The translations under genes were made by a program, and so were the position numbers. A stretch of DNA of 64,000 bases from Phallus indusiatus (taxonomy: Eukaryota > Basidiomycota > Agaricomycetes > Phallales > Phallaceae). The notes beneath the pieces are model-generated. The model worked only from the letters and a program-made list of their open reading frames with translations, did no database searches and was not told the DNA's origin. Location: contig JAQFWX010000032.1 in NCBI GenBank assembly GCA_027605045.1, positions 434,001-498,000 on the forward strand, in the 5' to 3' direction. This document shows positions 13,547-26,203 of the stretch, piece by piece (position 1 is the stretch's first letter; each line of letters starts with the position of its first letter).

Positions 13547-14592
13547 ATGGTATTCTTTTCCACAAGTAAATTAAAATTAATATTGTTTCCTAACATAGTC
13601 GTCTCAGGAAGTTTATCCCCTACAAGACACCCTTCCCCCCCGTCATCAGGTTGAATCTGATGAAAGTGAAGATGAAGACGCGTACCCCCCTGTAGGCAGT
13701 TATACAAGATCATCATCACCAGGTCTCACAGTACACTTCGATTGGAGCCCTCAAAAAACGCGATCTAATCTTTTGGTCGCATTATACGAAGCGGGTCGAT
13801 GCTGGGTTAAGGGTGTAGTCGGCTTAGGAGATGCTCAAGGCCAAATCAATCTAAACGCCACGCTAGTTCGTCTATCTCATTTATATATTACCTATAAATA
13901 ATTTCTTTAGATAGGAAGAATTTATCTACCACAATGGGCCGATATCCTTGTAATTGTGATTGATACTAGAGTGCCTCTTTATGCTATGCACGCAATTGTC
14001 TCCACCGTCATCTCATTTACCGCACCTAAATCGTTAGTCCTTTTTCAGCTTGCTCTCAGATGCCTCATAATTTGTACCTGTTGTTATTCTAGCCTGTGTC
14101 TGATTGATTCGTATCCTCTCCCCTCGTATGTTTCAGTCTCAACGCCAAGCTCAAATTCAAAGCCCCCTATACGGTGTTTACAAACCCACGCCAAAGTCGG
14201 TAGTTATTTTTTATACGAACAATCAGCTTGTTTCATTGACTATCAATCAGCCATTGCTTCATAAGATTTCTCCTTTCTCAACACCAAACATATTGCAGTG
14301 TCTTGCTGCCGCCTTCTTATCTTTCGCACAATTTCAGAAATTATCAACAACACTTTTGCTTCTTCCGTCATCTTATATGACACCTTCTGCACCGCCAAAC
14401 ATAGTCTCTGGCACCTTTGGGCCCTCTGTTAAGGAGGAATGGGAGGCTAGCATGATGGAGGAACTCCATAAATATATCTGCGCGACTTTAGATATCGAGT
14501 TCATCTGGAAAATCAATAGTGGCACCAATAATCTTGGAAAGTTCAGAGCATCTAGGATAGGTGATGTAGGTGAAGGTAGCATGTATTTATAA
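13547..14592 (+). CDS. proteasome assembly chaperone 1-like protein
   Basis: Five exons (13547-13549, 13608-13865, 13911-14032, 14093-14195, 14251-14592) give 275 residues with all phases consistent. Exon 1 is just the ATG. The N-terminus has Pro- and acid-rich text (QDTLPPRHQVESDESEDED) as in animal PAC1. Then follow a core beginning LLVALYEAGRCWVKGV, a second strand set (CLIDSYPLPSYV) and the C-terminal PNILQCLAAAFLSF, which parallels the PAC1 'PNIVHDLPAAVLSY' segment. The end IGDVGEGSMYL is typical of basidiomycete members. The predicted role is alpha-ring assembly of the 20S proteasome with PAC2. Assignment is by pattern only; an uncharacterised conserved protein is the fallback. Confidence 0.6.
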
Positions 14593-15629
14593 AATCATGA
14601 GACCTACTTAAGTATGAACCGGGCTCTGAAATTCGGCGATTAACGCAACTACCATCGTTATTACCTTTATTGCTTTGTGCAGACTGTTGATATTAAATGA
14701 CTTTAATACGCGTCGTCCCTAGTTTCATTATTGCACTGACTTAGTAATATGTCAGTCAACACAGCTGGAGTATTGTGTAATCAATTTATAAGTTTTCCAC
14801 ACAATGTGTCGCGGGAGTATCTGGGGTGTTTGCTAACGCTCGGTCAGTCTTGAACAGAAAACATGCCAGTTAACCAAACAATGTGCCATTTTCAAAGGAT
14901 GAACATGACTGAGATATAGACCGAATAGTCGGTGACAAATTTTCCGAACACAATAGCTAGTGAGGCATGACGGGTCGAAGCAATATTTAGGAGCGACAGA
15001 TTAGAGAACCGAGGTGGTGGAGGTATTTCGGACAGGTATATAATCGACAGCGTTTCTCAAAGCAAGAGAGACGGGGAGAATAGATCATAACTCCATCGAG
15101 GAGGCAAAGTTGCGCGCTTTGAGGCTGGAAAAGAAAGATTTAGAGCGAATGTCACTAGCCCTCAAACAGTAAATTCCAACTATCACAAAGAATCCATCAA
15201 AGGCTTTCAGAGATACCTTTTTATAGCAATGTCTGTCATTCTATAAATAAGGCGCGGCGTAGCAAGATAGATGATGTACAACAATCATTACTCTTGTGAG
15301 CATGTAGTGTTAGTCTATTTAAATACGTTAGTACTGAACGACGTTCTTTTGAGAAATTGAAGTACTGGACGGAGCCTCAGGCTTATGAGAAAGGTGTATC
15401 GCATCGATATGACCTGCAAAAGTTTTATTCAGTACTTTAACGTTTTGGCTGCTTTGTCTGCAGAGACAGGTCGGTGCTCATAAGCTTTGTATAAGAGAAA
15501 AAGAAACTAAAATGCCAGGAGTACAAATTGAGTACAAAAGGTGTTACATAATTACGTTATCACTGATGACGTAATCATCATAAAGTGCTTACCCCATACG
15601 TGTCCGACGACGCATCGTGTCCTCTCTCA
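14593..15629. other. intergenic, no gene seen
   Basis: Spacer between two same-strand genes. No coding pattern on either strand. Confidence 0.5.
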
Positions 15630-16913
15630 ATGAACAACACTCATTATGGAACACAGCCGCCACTTCAACATCCCGTCCCGACGCATCCGCATTATATCCC
15701 CGAACCACCGTCGACGCCGGTATCTCCTCAAGGGTACATGCGCTTTACAGGCACTCCTCCTGTAGGAACTCAAAATATCCCACCTCCGGGATCACAGCAT
15801 TTTCAAGGATATCCGCAACACCAATCATTTGTTGCACCTGGAACATCCTCATCTCAAACATCTCAACAATCACATATTCCAAACTACGCCGCTGCATGGG
15901 GGGTTGACACCACTACGGCCCAGTTGGGGATGCAGCTCGGACAAAGTGCTGTTGCCGCGGGTCAGGAGTACGTGCAAAAGAACGTGAGTCTGGTTCAGAG
16001 TGTAGTACTCTTGCGGTGTATTTAGCTTTTATATTCCCAGTTTACAGGTGTCATACCAGTTTTACTCCTCAAGCACCATTTCAACGTCTCGAACTCGTAC
16101 GTGCTCCGTAAACTGATTCTAGTTCTCTTTCCCTGGCGACATCGACCATGGGCACGCCGAATCAAAAAATCTGAGATCAACGGTCAATCAGAAGGATACC
16201 AGCCCCCTCGAGACGATATCAACAGTCCCGATCTTTACATACCGAGTGAGTATTTTTGTTTGATAGATCCCATGTCGCAGTCAACAGAATTTTAATATGC
16301 ACATTCATAGCAATGGCTTTAGTAACGTTCGTTTTATTGGCAGCCTTGCAAAGTGGATTGGAGGCTAGGTTCAACCCGGAGATTTTGGGTCTAGCCACGT
16401 CTACAGCTCTGGCCGTTGTCTTGATTGAATTTGCGTTCATTAAAGGGGGCTGTTACTTTCTTTCTATACAAGGTCAGGGTCAAGTCATTGATTTGGTGGC
16501 TTATGGAGGATATAAGTTTGTCGGGTAGGTTCTCTGTCATCCTTTTTCTATTTTTTTGAAACATTGCGTCTCAACATTACTACGACCAGCATCATTATAA
16601 CTCTTCTCGCTGGCTTATTGAATCTTGGTCGCATGTTTTACTGGCTGGTTTTCGTATATGCATTCAGCGCGAATGCCTTTTTCCTCGTATGTCTTCTACG
16701 CTTCCTAATTTTCGTTCTTATAATACCGTACTATTTTTTCAGCTCCGTTCCCTCCGACATGTAGTCCTTCCTGATCCTACCTCTTCCCCTGCTAATGTGT
16801 CAGTCAGCAATGCCAATACAGTCACTCCCGCTCAGCGGCGGATGCGGATTCAATTTCTGTTCTTCGTCGCTGTAACTCAAGTCGTTTATATGTTGATTTT
16901 GGTTAGAGTGTAG
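15630..16913 (+). CDS. YIF1: YIF1-family ER-Golgi transport membrane protein
   Basis: Yip1-interacting factor, a multi-spanning protein of COPII vesicles and the Golgi that works with Yip1 and Rab GTPases. The Pro-rich cytosolic N-terminus (PPLQHPVPTHP, PEPPSTPVSPQGY) is followed by AQLGMQLGQSAVAAGQEYV, then the conserved YVLRKLILVLFPWRHRPW and DLYIP motifs. Hydrophobic helices follow: MALVTFVLLAALQSG, TALAVVLIEFAFIKGGCYF, IIITLLAGLLNLG, FVYAFSANAFFLLRSLR and the last FLFFVAVTQVVYMLILVRV. Five exons are joined by canonical introns. Start is the ATG at 15630; an upstream in-frame GTG exists but the family starts near this Met. The stop lies only 145 bp before the eL8 start codon. Confidence 0.92.
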
Positions 16914-17058
16914 ATGCCAAGTATTTAACTACAAAGAGTAACAAAATAATACTACTCGTCGTTGGCAAGACACATCATATTACGTAATCCAAAATTCTTA
17001 CATAATTGTTCGACCATTCGACCATCCACTTCACCTCGTCAACTCTAACGAACAAAAA

Positions 17059-18231
17059 ATGGTCAGTCAAACTCACTGTTAGTCTTCCTTCTGTAGTAGC
17101 AAAGCCATGCACATCTTGCAATGTTGAAGAAATTACGGGTCAATGCATGGTTTTTGAATGGATGGCGAGAGATTGGTTTGGATGGCACTGACAGACGCCG
17201 TTCTTGCATGGCCTTGTTACTGCAGAAAAAAAGGAAAAAACTTACCTTATTGACTACCTTACCTGCAGCCGAAAGCAAAGTCCAGCAAGAAACCCGCTCC
17301 CGCTCCTTTCGGGGCTTCCAAGTCCACTAAGGTCGCCAAAAACCCGCTTTTTGAAGCCCGCGCAAAGAATTTCGGCATTGGTGCGTCTCATTATTCTCCC
17401 AAGAAAAATGTAGTTGACAGTCTGCTAGGTCAGGACATTCAACCGAAGCGTGACTTGACCAGATTCGTTAAATGGCCCGAATACGTCCGCCTACAGAGAC
17501 AAAAAGTGATTTTACACCAACGTCTCAAAGTCCCACCAGCCATAGCGCAATTTTCCCATACGTTGGACAAGAACACGGCTACCGAACTATTTAAACTTTT
17601 GAACAAGTACCGCCCTGAGACGAAGCAAGAGAAGAAAGCTCGCCTCGATGTGGAGGCCAAGGCCGTCGCAGAAGGCAAGGAAGAAGGGAAAAAAGTCTGC
17701 TATGATCGTCCTTTTCAATTCACTCTCCGTATTGACCAATTTGCAATAGGATAAAAAGCCACTTTTCGTAAAATACGGCTTAAATCACTGCGTCGCTCTT
17801 GTTGAATCTAAGAAAGCCAACCTCGTCATTATCGCTCACGATGTCGATCCTATCGAGTTAGTCGTTTTTATTCCCGCTCTCTGTCGGAAAATGGGCGTTC
17901 CATACGTTATTGTGAAATCGAAAGCGCGACTTGGCGCCGTGGTGCACAAAAAGACGGCTGCCATTCTCACTCTCCAAGATGTGCGCAGCGAAGATCAAAA
18001 AGAACTATCCACTCTTATCAGCGCCGCTAAAGTCAACTAGTAAGTCTATGTAATTGTCTCAATACTTTATGAGCTGTCAGATCTAATGATCACTTTAGTA
18101 ACGACAAAGCCGATGAACTCAGAAGAACATGGGGTGGAGGTCTTCGAGGCAACAAATCGGCGGAAAAGCTAAGACGTCGGGCTAAGGCTGCTGGGCAAGC
18201 TATAACTAAAGCTGCCGCTCAGAAACTTTGA
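17059..18231 (+). CDS. RPL8: 60S ribosomal protein eL8 (L8/L7a)
   Basis: Large-subunit ribosomal protein, 267 residues, as expected for the family. Exons 17059-17061, 17269-17380, 17429-17694, 17750-18039 and 18099-18231 keep frame throughout. Diagnostic stretches are [52 protein letters not shown], the L7Ae-type fold [38 protein letters not shown] and the terminal [11 protein letters not shown]. The first exon is the ATG alone and intron 1 (207 nt) is the longest intron of the gene. I checked that intron for C/D-box snoRNA signals and saw no convincing C box. The upstream spacer to YIF1 is 145 bp and must hold the promoter. Confidence 0.97.
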
Positions 18232-19341
18232 GAGCGATAATATCGTGAGGGTATATGAAGCTTTAAAAACATGTAGGGTGAGCGATTCTATGAGACATAA
18301 ACATCACATGTGCCGTTTTATGTACACCATGCTTATACGGAACAAGCTGGCCGCTTAGCGGCATTCAATTGCCTGGTCTCACACATTTATAGTAAAGTTT
18401 GAGATACTTATTCAACAATTGACTGATCTCGCACACGAAATACGCTATCGTTGATTTAAATCGGCTTTCGCTGAGATTGGCTAGTCATGAGCTGATGCTC
18501 TTTTGACAGCTGCATAACAGTTTGCAGCATCAATTCCAAGCTTGACTGCGTGAAATTCCCTCGGAAGAGTTTTATTTTTGCAAGAGCGGAAGATCCATCT
18601 GTTGTATTGTATTGTAGCCACCGCGAGGCGTGTACCGGAAGCTTTCAATTTAATTGCTGGAGGTCCGGCGCGAAACCTTGAGCTTCGGAGTGATGATCAT
18701 GACGGCTCCAAAGTGCCAAATATATCGATGCTCTATCAATAGAGAGAGCAGTAGCACAAAATGATCCTATACTACTCACCAGTTCCTCCGGAACTTGGTT
18801 AACCAAGGTGTGTACTCGCATGTGCTTTTCTGCTCGCGTAGGACGGATATACAAGGTCGGTGCTGCAACTTCAAACGTTGATTGTTGCGCCCCTGGGCTG
18901 TCACGCTAAATTATTTATAGATTCTGTGTGCCGTCAGATCTTCGAAAAACGTCGTTTTTGAAAGGGATTCTGAACCCCGAGAGCATCACTGTCAATCGAC
19001 TTGAAAAGTCAACAGAGGGCAACAAGCTATCCCAAATTCGTATGTGAGTACATTATTGGCAACAATATGTGAGAGTTGAATCTGTATTCCCGGAAGTCTA
19101 GATACACGATGATGCCGTACATAATCCGGCAATTTGAATTGGTTTTTGACAGGTGTAATTCATTGAATTCAGAAAAAATGAATCGCATTGTATTGTGCCT
19201 ATCCGCCTTCCGAATCGGTTTGAGGGGCACTCGTTAAAACATTCCATAATCTCATGCATTTAAGTTCAATTCATTTGTCTTCTCAGACGACATATAAAAT
19301 TCCCCCCCTTTTCTTGTGGCAAATCTCATCCCCTTCTCCTC
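18232..19341. other. intergenic, no gene seen
   Basis: Spacer before the MFS gene. A short perfect palindrome (aaaaacg-t-cgttttt) lies near 18944-18958. A CT-rich leader precedes 19342. Confidence 0.5.
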
Positions 19342-21345
19342 ATGTCAATGCTTGAAAGGACAGAAAAGGACTCTCCGGTGGACGAAGACTTGAAATTTCA
19401 GTTCATTGAGGAGTCCAGTCTTAAACTAGCACCTGATGGCCAGCCTTTACGCCCACAGCCATCTTCTGATCCAGCAGATCCACTCGTGAGCGCCTCATCA
19501 TTTACTATGCTTATAGTTTTCCAAACCCCAGATTATCATTTTCCTTACACAGAATTGGTCATGGTCTTGGAAACATGTCATCCTCATCCAAGTAGCCCTA
19601 GGGAGTATGATGAGCACTTTCACCGCCGGCAGTAAGTGTTATCGCGACTTGCACCGTCGACCTTCTTCATAATCTTACTTACAATTAATGACACTCAGGT
19701 ATTCTTCCCGGGTTTGGACAAATAGCAAAAGAGGTGGGTGTACAGTGTGATTGATAGCACTTGAAATAGTAGTAAAAAATATTCTGTTATAGTTCCATAC
19801 TACGACCAACATCGCGTCCTATTTACTCAGCGGTCACGTTATTGGTGTGGGTATTGGGAATGTCTTCTGGACACCTCTTTCAAATACATACGGGAGACGC
19901 ACTTGTTACGTGGCAGCCGCATTTATCACATTAGTTGCCGATATCGGTGGCTGTTTCACTTCATCATATGCCGGTCTCATGGTCAGTAGAGTGATCCAAG
20001 GGTTTGGAAGTGGTGCTCCAAATACCATGGCCGCTGCAACTATAGAGGATTTATTTTTTTTGCATGAAAGAGGTGCGAAAGCCGGGGTGTGGATCTATTT
20101 CACAACCATTGGGTGCGAACATTTTATATCTCTCTATCTCTCTCTTCATTCGATGTATCTTGAATCCTTTGCTCTTAGTCCCTATCTCGGACCGATCCTC
20201 AGCGGTTTCGTGATTCAAGCCAGAGGTCTGTCAATGATGTTCTAAATAGCATATCTGTGATTTTAATTTAAGCTGATAAATGTAGGATGGCGCTGGTCTT
20301 TATATTTGACCACCATTATCAAAGCATTCTTGTTTCTTTTTATGCTTCCTTTTCTTCCCGAACACTTGTATATACGAACAAACGACGGTACGGACGCCAA
20401 AAACAATCCCTCAGAGACGTGCGAGCTTGAGCGGAACCTCCATCCTATTCGTTACAACCTTACTCGTGATCCTTTCAAGCGTATAGGCCCTCCAGCGACA
20501 CTGGAGGGATTTCTAAGGCCGTTCAAAATGCGTAGGCGAACCTCCCATTCTGTATAGTACTATGCTCTTCGTACTGACCGACCGTAAACACCGATTAGTA
20601 CGGTATCCGAGTGTGCTGCTGGTCGCCTTCCCTATCAGTTTTGGTATTGCATATGCAGACCTTGGGGTGACGAGTTTGATTCCTCAGATTTTCCCATCAC
20701 TATATGGCTTCAATAGTCAACAACAAGGTTATATCGTATTCTTTACAAGTATTCTCGTTGATTTGATGCTCATATATATATATTCAGGTCTCACATATTT
20801 TGGGTCCTTGATTGGTGGTTTGATCGGTGAGACATTGGCGGGAAGACTTTCCGACGCCATCGTTGCGAGACGGACGAGGGCCAATAAAGGCGTATTTGAA
20901 CCAGAGATGCGACTTACTGCGTTACCACTAAGCATATTTTTCTTGGCAACTGGTATGCTGCTGTGGGGCATCTTTGTGGACATTCCGACCCCCTGGATTG
21001 GACCTGTCTTTGTGGGAGGTACGTTCTTGTGATTTCCGACGAAGCATGACGTAAAACATTTCTTCAGGCATAGCTATATGCGGCGTCCAGATGGTAACCA
21101 CCATTGGAATGACATACGTCATTGACTGTTATAGCCCCGGACCTAAAGCTTCCGCTGGGCCTGCTATCATCTTTTTCTGTCGACAGGTTATGTCCTTGAC
21201 AGTTCCATTCTATAACATACCCGTAGCCCATAAGCTAGGTTTCACTAAGTGGTTCATTGTTCAAACCGCCATGATTGTAGGAAGCAGTATAGGCTCGATT
21301 TTGTTGCTTTGGTGGGGAAAACGATGGCGTGAATTGTATGGTTGA
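19342..21345 (+). CDS. MFS transporter, DHA1-like (fungal multidrug/polyamine type)
   Basis: Twelve-helix major facilitator, about 500 residues in about ten exons. Seen in order: a cytosolic N-terminus, NWSWSWKH before helix 1, the loop 2-3 motif GNVFWTPLSNTYGRR, helix 4-5 region MVSRVIQGFGSGAPNTMAAATI (antiporter-type Gly pattern), the central loop ending GPPATLEGFLRPF, then LAGRLSDAIVARRTRANKG and EPEMRLTALPLSIFF (loop 8-9 and helix 9), ending LLWWGKRWRELYG. The 'ARR.RANKGVFEPEMRL' signature is common in basidiomycete HOL1/FLU1-like permeases. Substrate not predictable. Both splice phases and conserved motifs agree, so the gene looks intact. It ends 250 bp from the convergent DNA2 stop. Confidence 0.92.
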
Positions 21346-21595
21346 CCGTTGCTGCGACGAAAAATTACGATATTATTATCATCGCTCTGCGGATGGCACG
21401 ATCTTATGCATATCTTACCCACTGTGTAAATTAGGTAGCGCGTGATTATATTCAGTCGAAACGATTTATGACTATCATATTGCAGACTATATATAAACAA
21501 AAGAGTACAGCAAAAGATTTTTCAAAAATACTAAAATACAACAATTATGGACACATGAATCAAGTATGCAGAGAGGACCGGTATTATTACTATTA

Positions 21596-24500
21596 TTACG
21601 ACATATCGTTTAAGATATCACGTAGCAGTGGGCGGCCCTTAGTCATTCCTTGGTGTACTTTGGTCCTTGCTCTCTTGTGAGTAGGACCAGAATCTGCGTT
21701 CTCTTTGTTCTCACTATGGGGAGCTGGTCTTTTGATAGGTTTCAATGTGCCACGGACAGCTGTGGGGATAAGAGGAATGGTCTGCATTTTCTTGTGCGAT
21801 TCGTGAGCCCCTAAAGTCAATGAATATATCCAACCTTTGCGCTCAAGGATCTCGAAAAACTCGGCAAGAACAGGCGCACAGCGTAAAGTGGAACGGGAGC
21901 CAAATATGAGAAGTTTCGATTTAGCACGGGTGAACGAGACATTGATGCGTCGCCAGTCTTTCATAAGGTCCCCGGTCTAAAAATTATTAGAGAAAGAATT
22001 CCTCGATTCATATTAGGGTTTACCTGTCCGGATGTGTTCGATTTCACCATAGATATGATTATACAATCTTTGTCTCGACCTTGGCTTCGATCAACTGTCA
22101 GAAACTCAATGCTCTTGTGTGAATGCATCATATGAGCTAATAGTTTAGTTTGTTGACGATAGAGGGAAATAATTCCTATTTGTGATTCCATTATGCCACA
22201 TGTCAATAGTGCATCAGTAACCTAAACAAAGTGAACAGATGAATCGGCATAATTATATCCATACTTACCTGATGAATAAGCTGTGCCTCAAATTCGTTCT
22301 GTATTAAATCCCCTACGCGAGATTCCAAGCCAGGGAGCGCATCGGTGTCAATAAAAACAACCTTTCGACTGAATGACCAGAAAAGTCAAGGCGCGAAATA
22401 ATGATCGACAAACAGAATTCAAACCTTTCCGCAAGAAGATGGGATACCCAACAATTACTTTGACAAGCGCGTTCAGAGCACCATGATCTTAAAGCTTGTG
22501 GATTTGGTAAGGCCAGACTTCTTTTGGCGACCTCTTCTGAACCACAACAGAGGCGATTACTATATATCAGAGTGTTCGCTAGGAGCATAATGTCGCTGCT
22601 CATCCTATATTGGTTTACCAGATCAACTACCGCCTCGGGATGCGCTTCTACCAGTCGTCTAAAGAGGGAAACGTCAAGTCCCCCAAGACGAGCGTCTTTA
22701 CTACGGATCTGAAACGTATAGCAAGAATACTAGTTAAAAAAGGCGGGTAGGTGTCGACAACACTCACTAATGGGGGAAGCTGAAAATGATCGCCAACAAG
22801 AACAAACTTGTCCGCGTAGCGCAACGGGCCTAGACAAGTAGGCAAGGTCACCTGAGAGGCCTCATCCACAATGCAATAATCAAAATATCTCCGTGCAAAC
22901 AGGGGACTAGTAAGTGAATATTAGTTGAAATGAATTCAAGACGAAAGAAAGCAGCAAATCTAACTGGTCAACGGAGAGGCAAGTAGTCGCAACAACAGGA
23001 GGCTCTAATAATTGATGTTCTAATTGCTCAATTGTCGTCGGGTGAGGTTTGGACGCCAACGTAAACTTTTGAATTTCCGGATGGACCTAAATTTCATTAG
23101 ATGATGTTTTTTTAAATATATAAGTCGAACCTTCTCCGCGCTCCCTAAACGCAGAATTGGATAGTCAGCGTCCTTCAGCTTCAATAAAATTGTGTCGACG
23201 GCTGAATGCGTATATGATGATAATAAAACAGTTTTCCCTAATTTCACCAGCAAGTTTATGATTTCGGCTATAGTGGACGTTTTGCCAGTCCCAGGCATAC
23301 CCAATATCATCGCGTAATCCTGCGCAGAAAGAACTTTGCGCACGGCTGCTTTCTGGTTAGCGTTGAGATAGGAAGGTAAATCAGAATCCCTATAGGGGTC
23401 ATCTTCGTCAAATCGTGGCGGAGTTAAATCCACGATAAGTGAAAGCCGTTTGGTATCTCCGTTGGCATAAAACAACCTGGCAAGATTATCCCGTAATCTC
23501 CCTAATCCACTGCCAAACTCATCTTTGTCAATACGACAAATGATAGTGCTTGGCATGTCCCTGGTCTGTCTCGTACGCTGAAGAATGCTTCGAAGATCCA
23601 CTTCGTGATCGAACCCAACGGTAATATAACCTGGCTCCAGATCTAAAACGTATCCTCTGGCGATCGCAATGAGATCAGGGTCCACCGAAACCGTCACCGC
23701 ATCTCCGATAGAAACACTACCATTCAGTAAGGACAAGGATCCGTCCGGGTTCTGAGTCGAAGGAGATATGAGATGCTGAGAGGAGTTAGGAGCACGAATG
23801 AAACGATAAACGTATTGATGCATTCTTGCTACTCCGGGTCTATTGTCTTGATGAAAATCGTCGACGATCATTCGAGCAAAACATCTTCCTTTCTTCTCGC
23901 GCTCTTCCGCCGTTATTGTCCAGAGCTCCTTACGAAACCGGACGACGTCTTGTTCTTCCATGGACACAAGGGCTTCCCAACACTTAAAAAAATCGCACTG
24001 AGTTTGCGTTAAATGTGACGTCTTCTTGGAGTATAGCTCGGCGATAGGACTCTGGAGGTCATGCACGTTCTCTACAGCCTGTAGGTACACATTAGCTCAG
24101 ATTTCATTAAGAAATGGTAGTGTGAAAAAATACCCTGCGATAAAGCATACAACCATTGACGACGTAGCATTTGTTACACTTATAACTTTCATTTAACGTC
24201 GCAGGCAAGAGAAAGCTACTCTGATCTCGTTCGTTTAAGGTCCTCTTTCGCATCATATATGAAGACAGCTCGTTTCTAACAACCATAAGCGACTTTACTT
24301 CATTTCGGACAGCCGAAATCCTTAAAAGCTCCTCGGAGTGAGTGTAATATAACAACCCGCTGGGAACTTCCACGTCTAAAATTCCAGGTTAGATGAACTT
24401 CAATGTTTTCTTTCCGTCAACTCACCATAGCGCTCAGCAATAAGCAACGTATACAACATGGTTTGAGCCCTGTGTTCCATCACATTGATTGACCGACCGG

Positions 24501-26080
24501 TTTTAATTTCCAAAGGCAATATCCAATTGCCAGTGGACGTAGAACATTTTTTTATGTCTTTATATTCTTGGGATATGAGCGCCTTGACTGACGCATCTAT
24601 CTTCCCTTTCAAACCATAGGTCGGGGACCATATCTCTTCCTCAACGTCATATAGTTCCGTGATAGCGAGCCGAGAAGTTGCTTCATTCGATTGTCTGCTG
24701 TCACTCAATTTTCCATTAGGCTTCGCACATCAGAAAAACAGAAAATAGGACACGCGAATTCTGAGGTAGGGCCTACCTTAATACTCGGACCAATGAATCG
24801 CTTCGAAAACTCTGCTAAACCTCCAGATCTTTCACGAACCTCAGCTTTTGCAGTTTCAATGCCCAATCCAAGTTTCACTAGTTCTCTCAGTCCAGTCGAT
24901 GATCTAACAACTTCGTCGATGCCATTTTCTACAGAGCGTTTGTCCCATTTGCCAGTGGCGAGGCATTTCTGCATTACTTCGTGGAGAAAGTTTCCCCATA
25001 CGACAAATTCACCTGGGGAGGTTCGGACGGGCACATCGGTTGCTGTTGTATTCGAAGGTGCTGGAGCATTCGAGGCTAGCATTAAAGATATAAGTGGTCT
25101 TCTTGTACATGATGGGGCATTGGATATTGTGGTTGCCGATAAAAGGAGGTCGGGATGAAGGATGAGTAAGTTGGACTTGGAGTCAATGGTAATAATTGAG
25201 CTCGGACGCGATGAAAAAACTGATATTGAGGTTGCTGAGATCCATTCACCAATTATATTCACGATATCTCCTTTTGAAACATAGTTGAGATAGTCTCTCC
25301 TCATTCAAATCCGACTCACCAGTTGTAACTTCTGTATCAACCCATTCATCCTCAAGAACAACTTCTTTAGTGAAACCATTGTTTGGGACGTCAACAGCGA
25401 CGAGAAGGTGCTAGTCGTATACATGAACATAATTGTAGCGGCTTAGCGTTTTTCAAATTACCTTCTTATTCTTACCAAAGGACACATCAAGCACCCTACA
25501 TCTGGTACATAGGGTCCGAATGCATTGGGGAGGAGAAGAATGATCAGACTATACAACAATTACGTGTCCTGCTTGTGTTAAGGAAAGAATTGTTCAGAAA
25601 TGCTCACTGGGATAGACTCCTGAGCTTCAATCTCCATGTCGTTCCAATCCCAGTCCTCCGCTCCATCAAACAACGCTTTAAGGTCTAGTTCTTCTGCAAA
25701 TGATGAGACTTTCAACATGTGTCGCTGGCGGGATGAAGAAGACGAGGTAGCGCGACGAGTGTAAGGTGGAACGCGTGGTGATAGGGACTGGTGACTACGC
25801 GTCTGTCACAGACTAATTATGTAAGATCTTATTGTGTGCCGATGACGCTCAGCTCGGCTTTACTGCCAAGGAATTACTACCAAGTACCAACAAGTGTGGT
25901 GAACAAGCACGTTTTCCAGTATACAAAGCAATTACATGTACGTGGTTTTGTCTTCAGACGCCGATGTTTGGCTTTGATCTGGAGCGCGTGAACTTACAGA
26001 CCATGCTTTCGTCAGATCCAGATGACTAGTTCTTGGAGCCAATCACTTTTTTACCTCGTAATCGTGGCTGTGGCCGTCAT
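21596..26080 (-). CDS. DNA2: DNA2 nuclease-helicase
   Basis: ATP-dependent flap/end-resection nuclease-helicase of Okazaki fragment maturation and double-strand-break repair, roughly 1,200 residues. Near the N-terminus: [21 protein letters not shown] and [13 protein letters not shown]. The RecB-type nuclease has the Cys of APSCTRRP, acidic residues in [10 protein letters not shown] and LEIKTGR, and the remaining Fe-S cysteines in [10 protein letters not shown]. The superfamily 1 helicase has Walker [11 protein letters not shown], Walker [39 protein letters not shown] and [15 protein letters not shown]. All parts join through canonical introns. The N-terminus upstream of 25800 is uncertain: ATG 26078-26080 gives a plausible short exon chain, but other starts are possible. 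Only about 120 bp separates that ATG from the divergent thaumatin-like gene. Confidence 0.93.
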
Positions 26081-26203
26081 GATGGAGCTGCGCTTAGGAC
26101 CTCTTAAAATATCTTGAGTGCGGCTCCTCAAACACCAGTTTTTCGAGCCTTACGTACCTTGGTTCTCGACAGACTTTTTCCATCGGGCCACGTATACATA
26201 TTG

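Noticed and set aside
17062..17268. Intronic snoRNA in the long first intron of the eL8 gene
   Set aside because: A CTGA word exists but no RUGAUGA C box or terminal stem was found.
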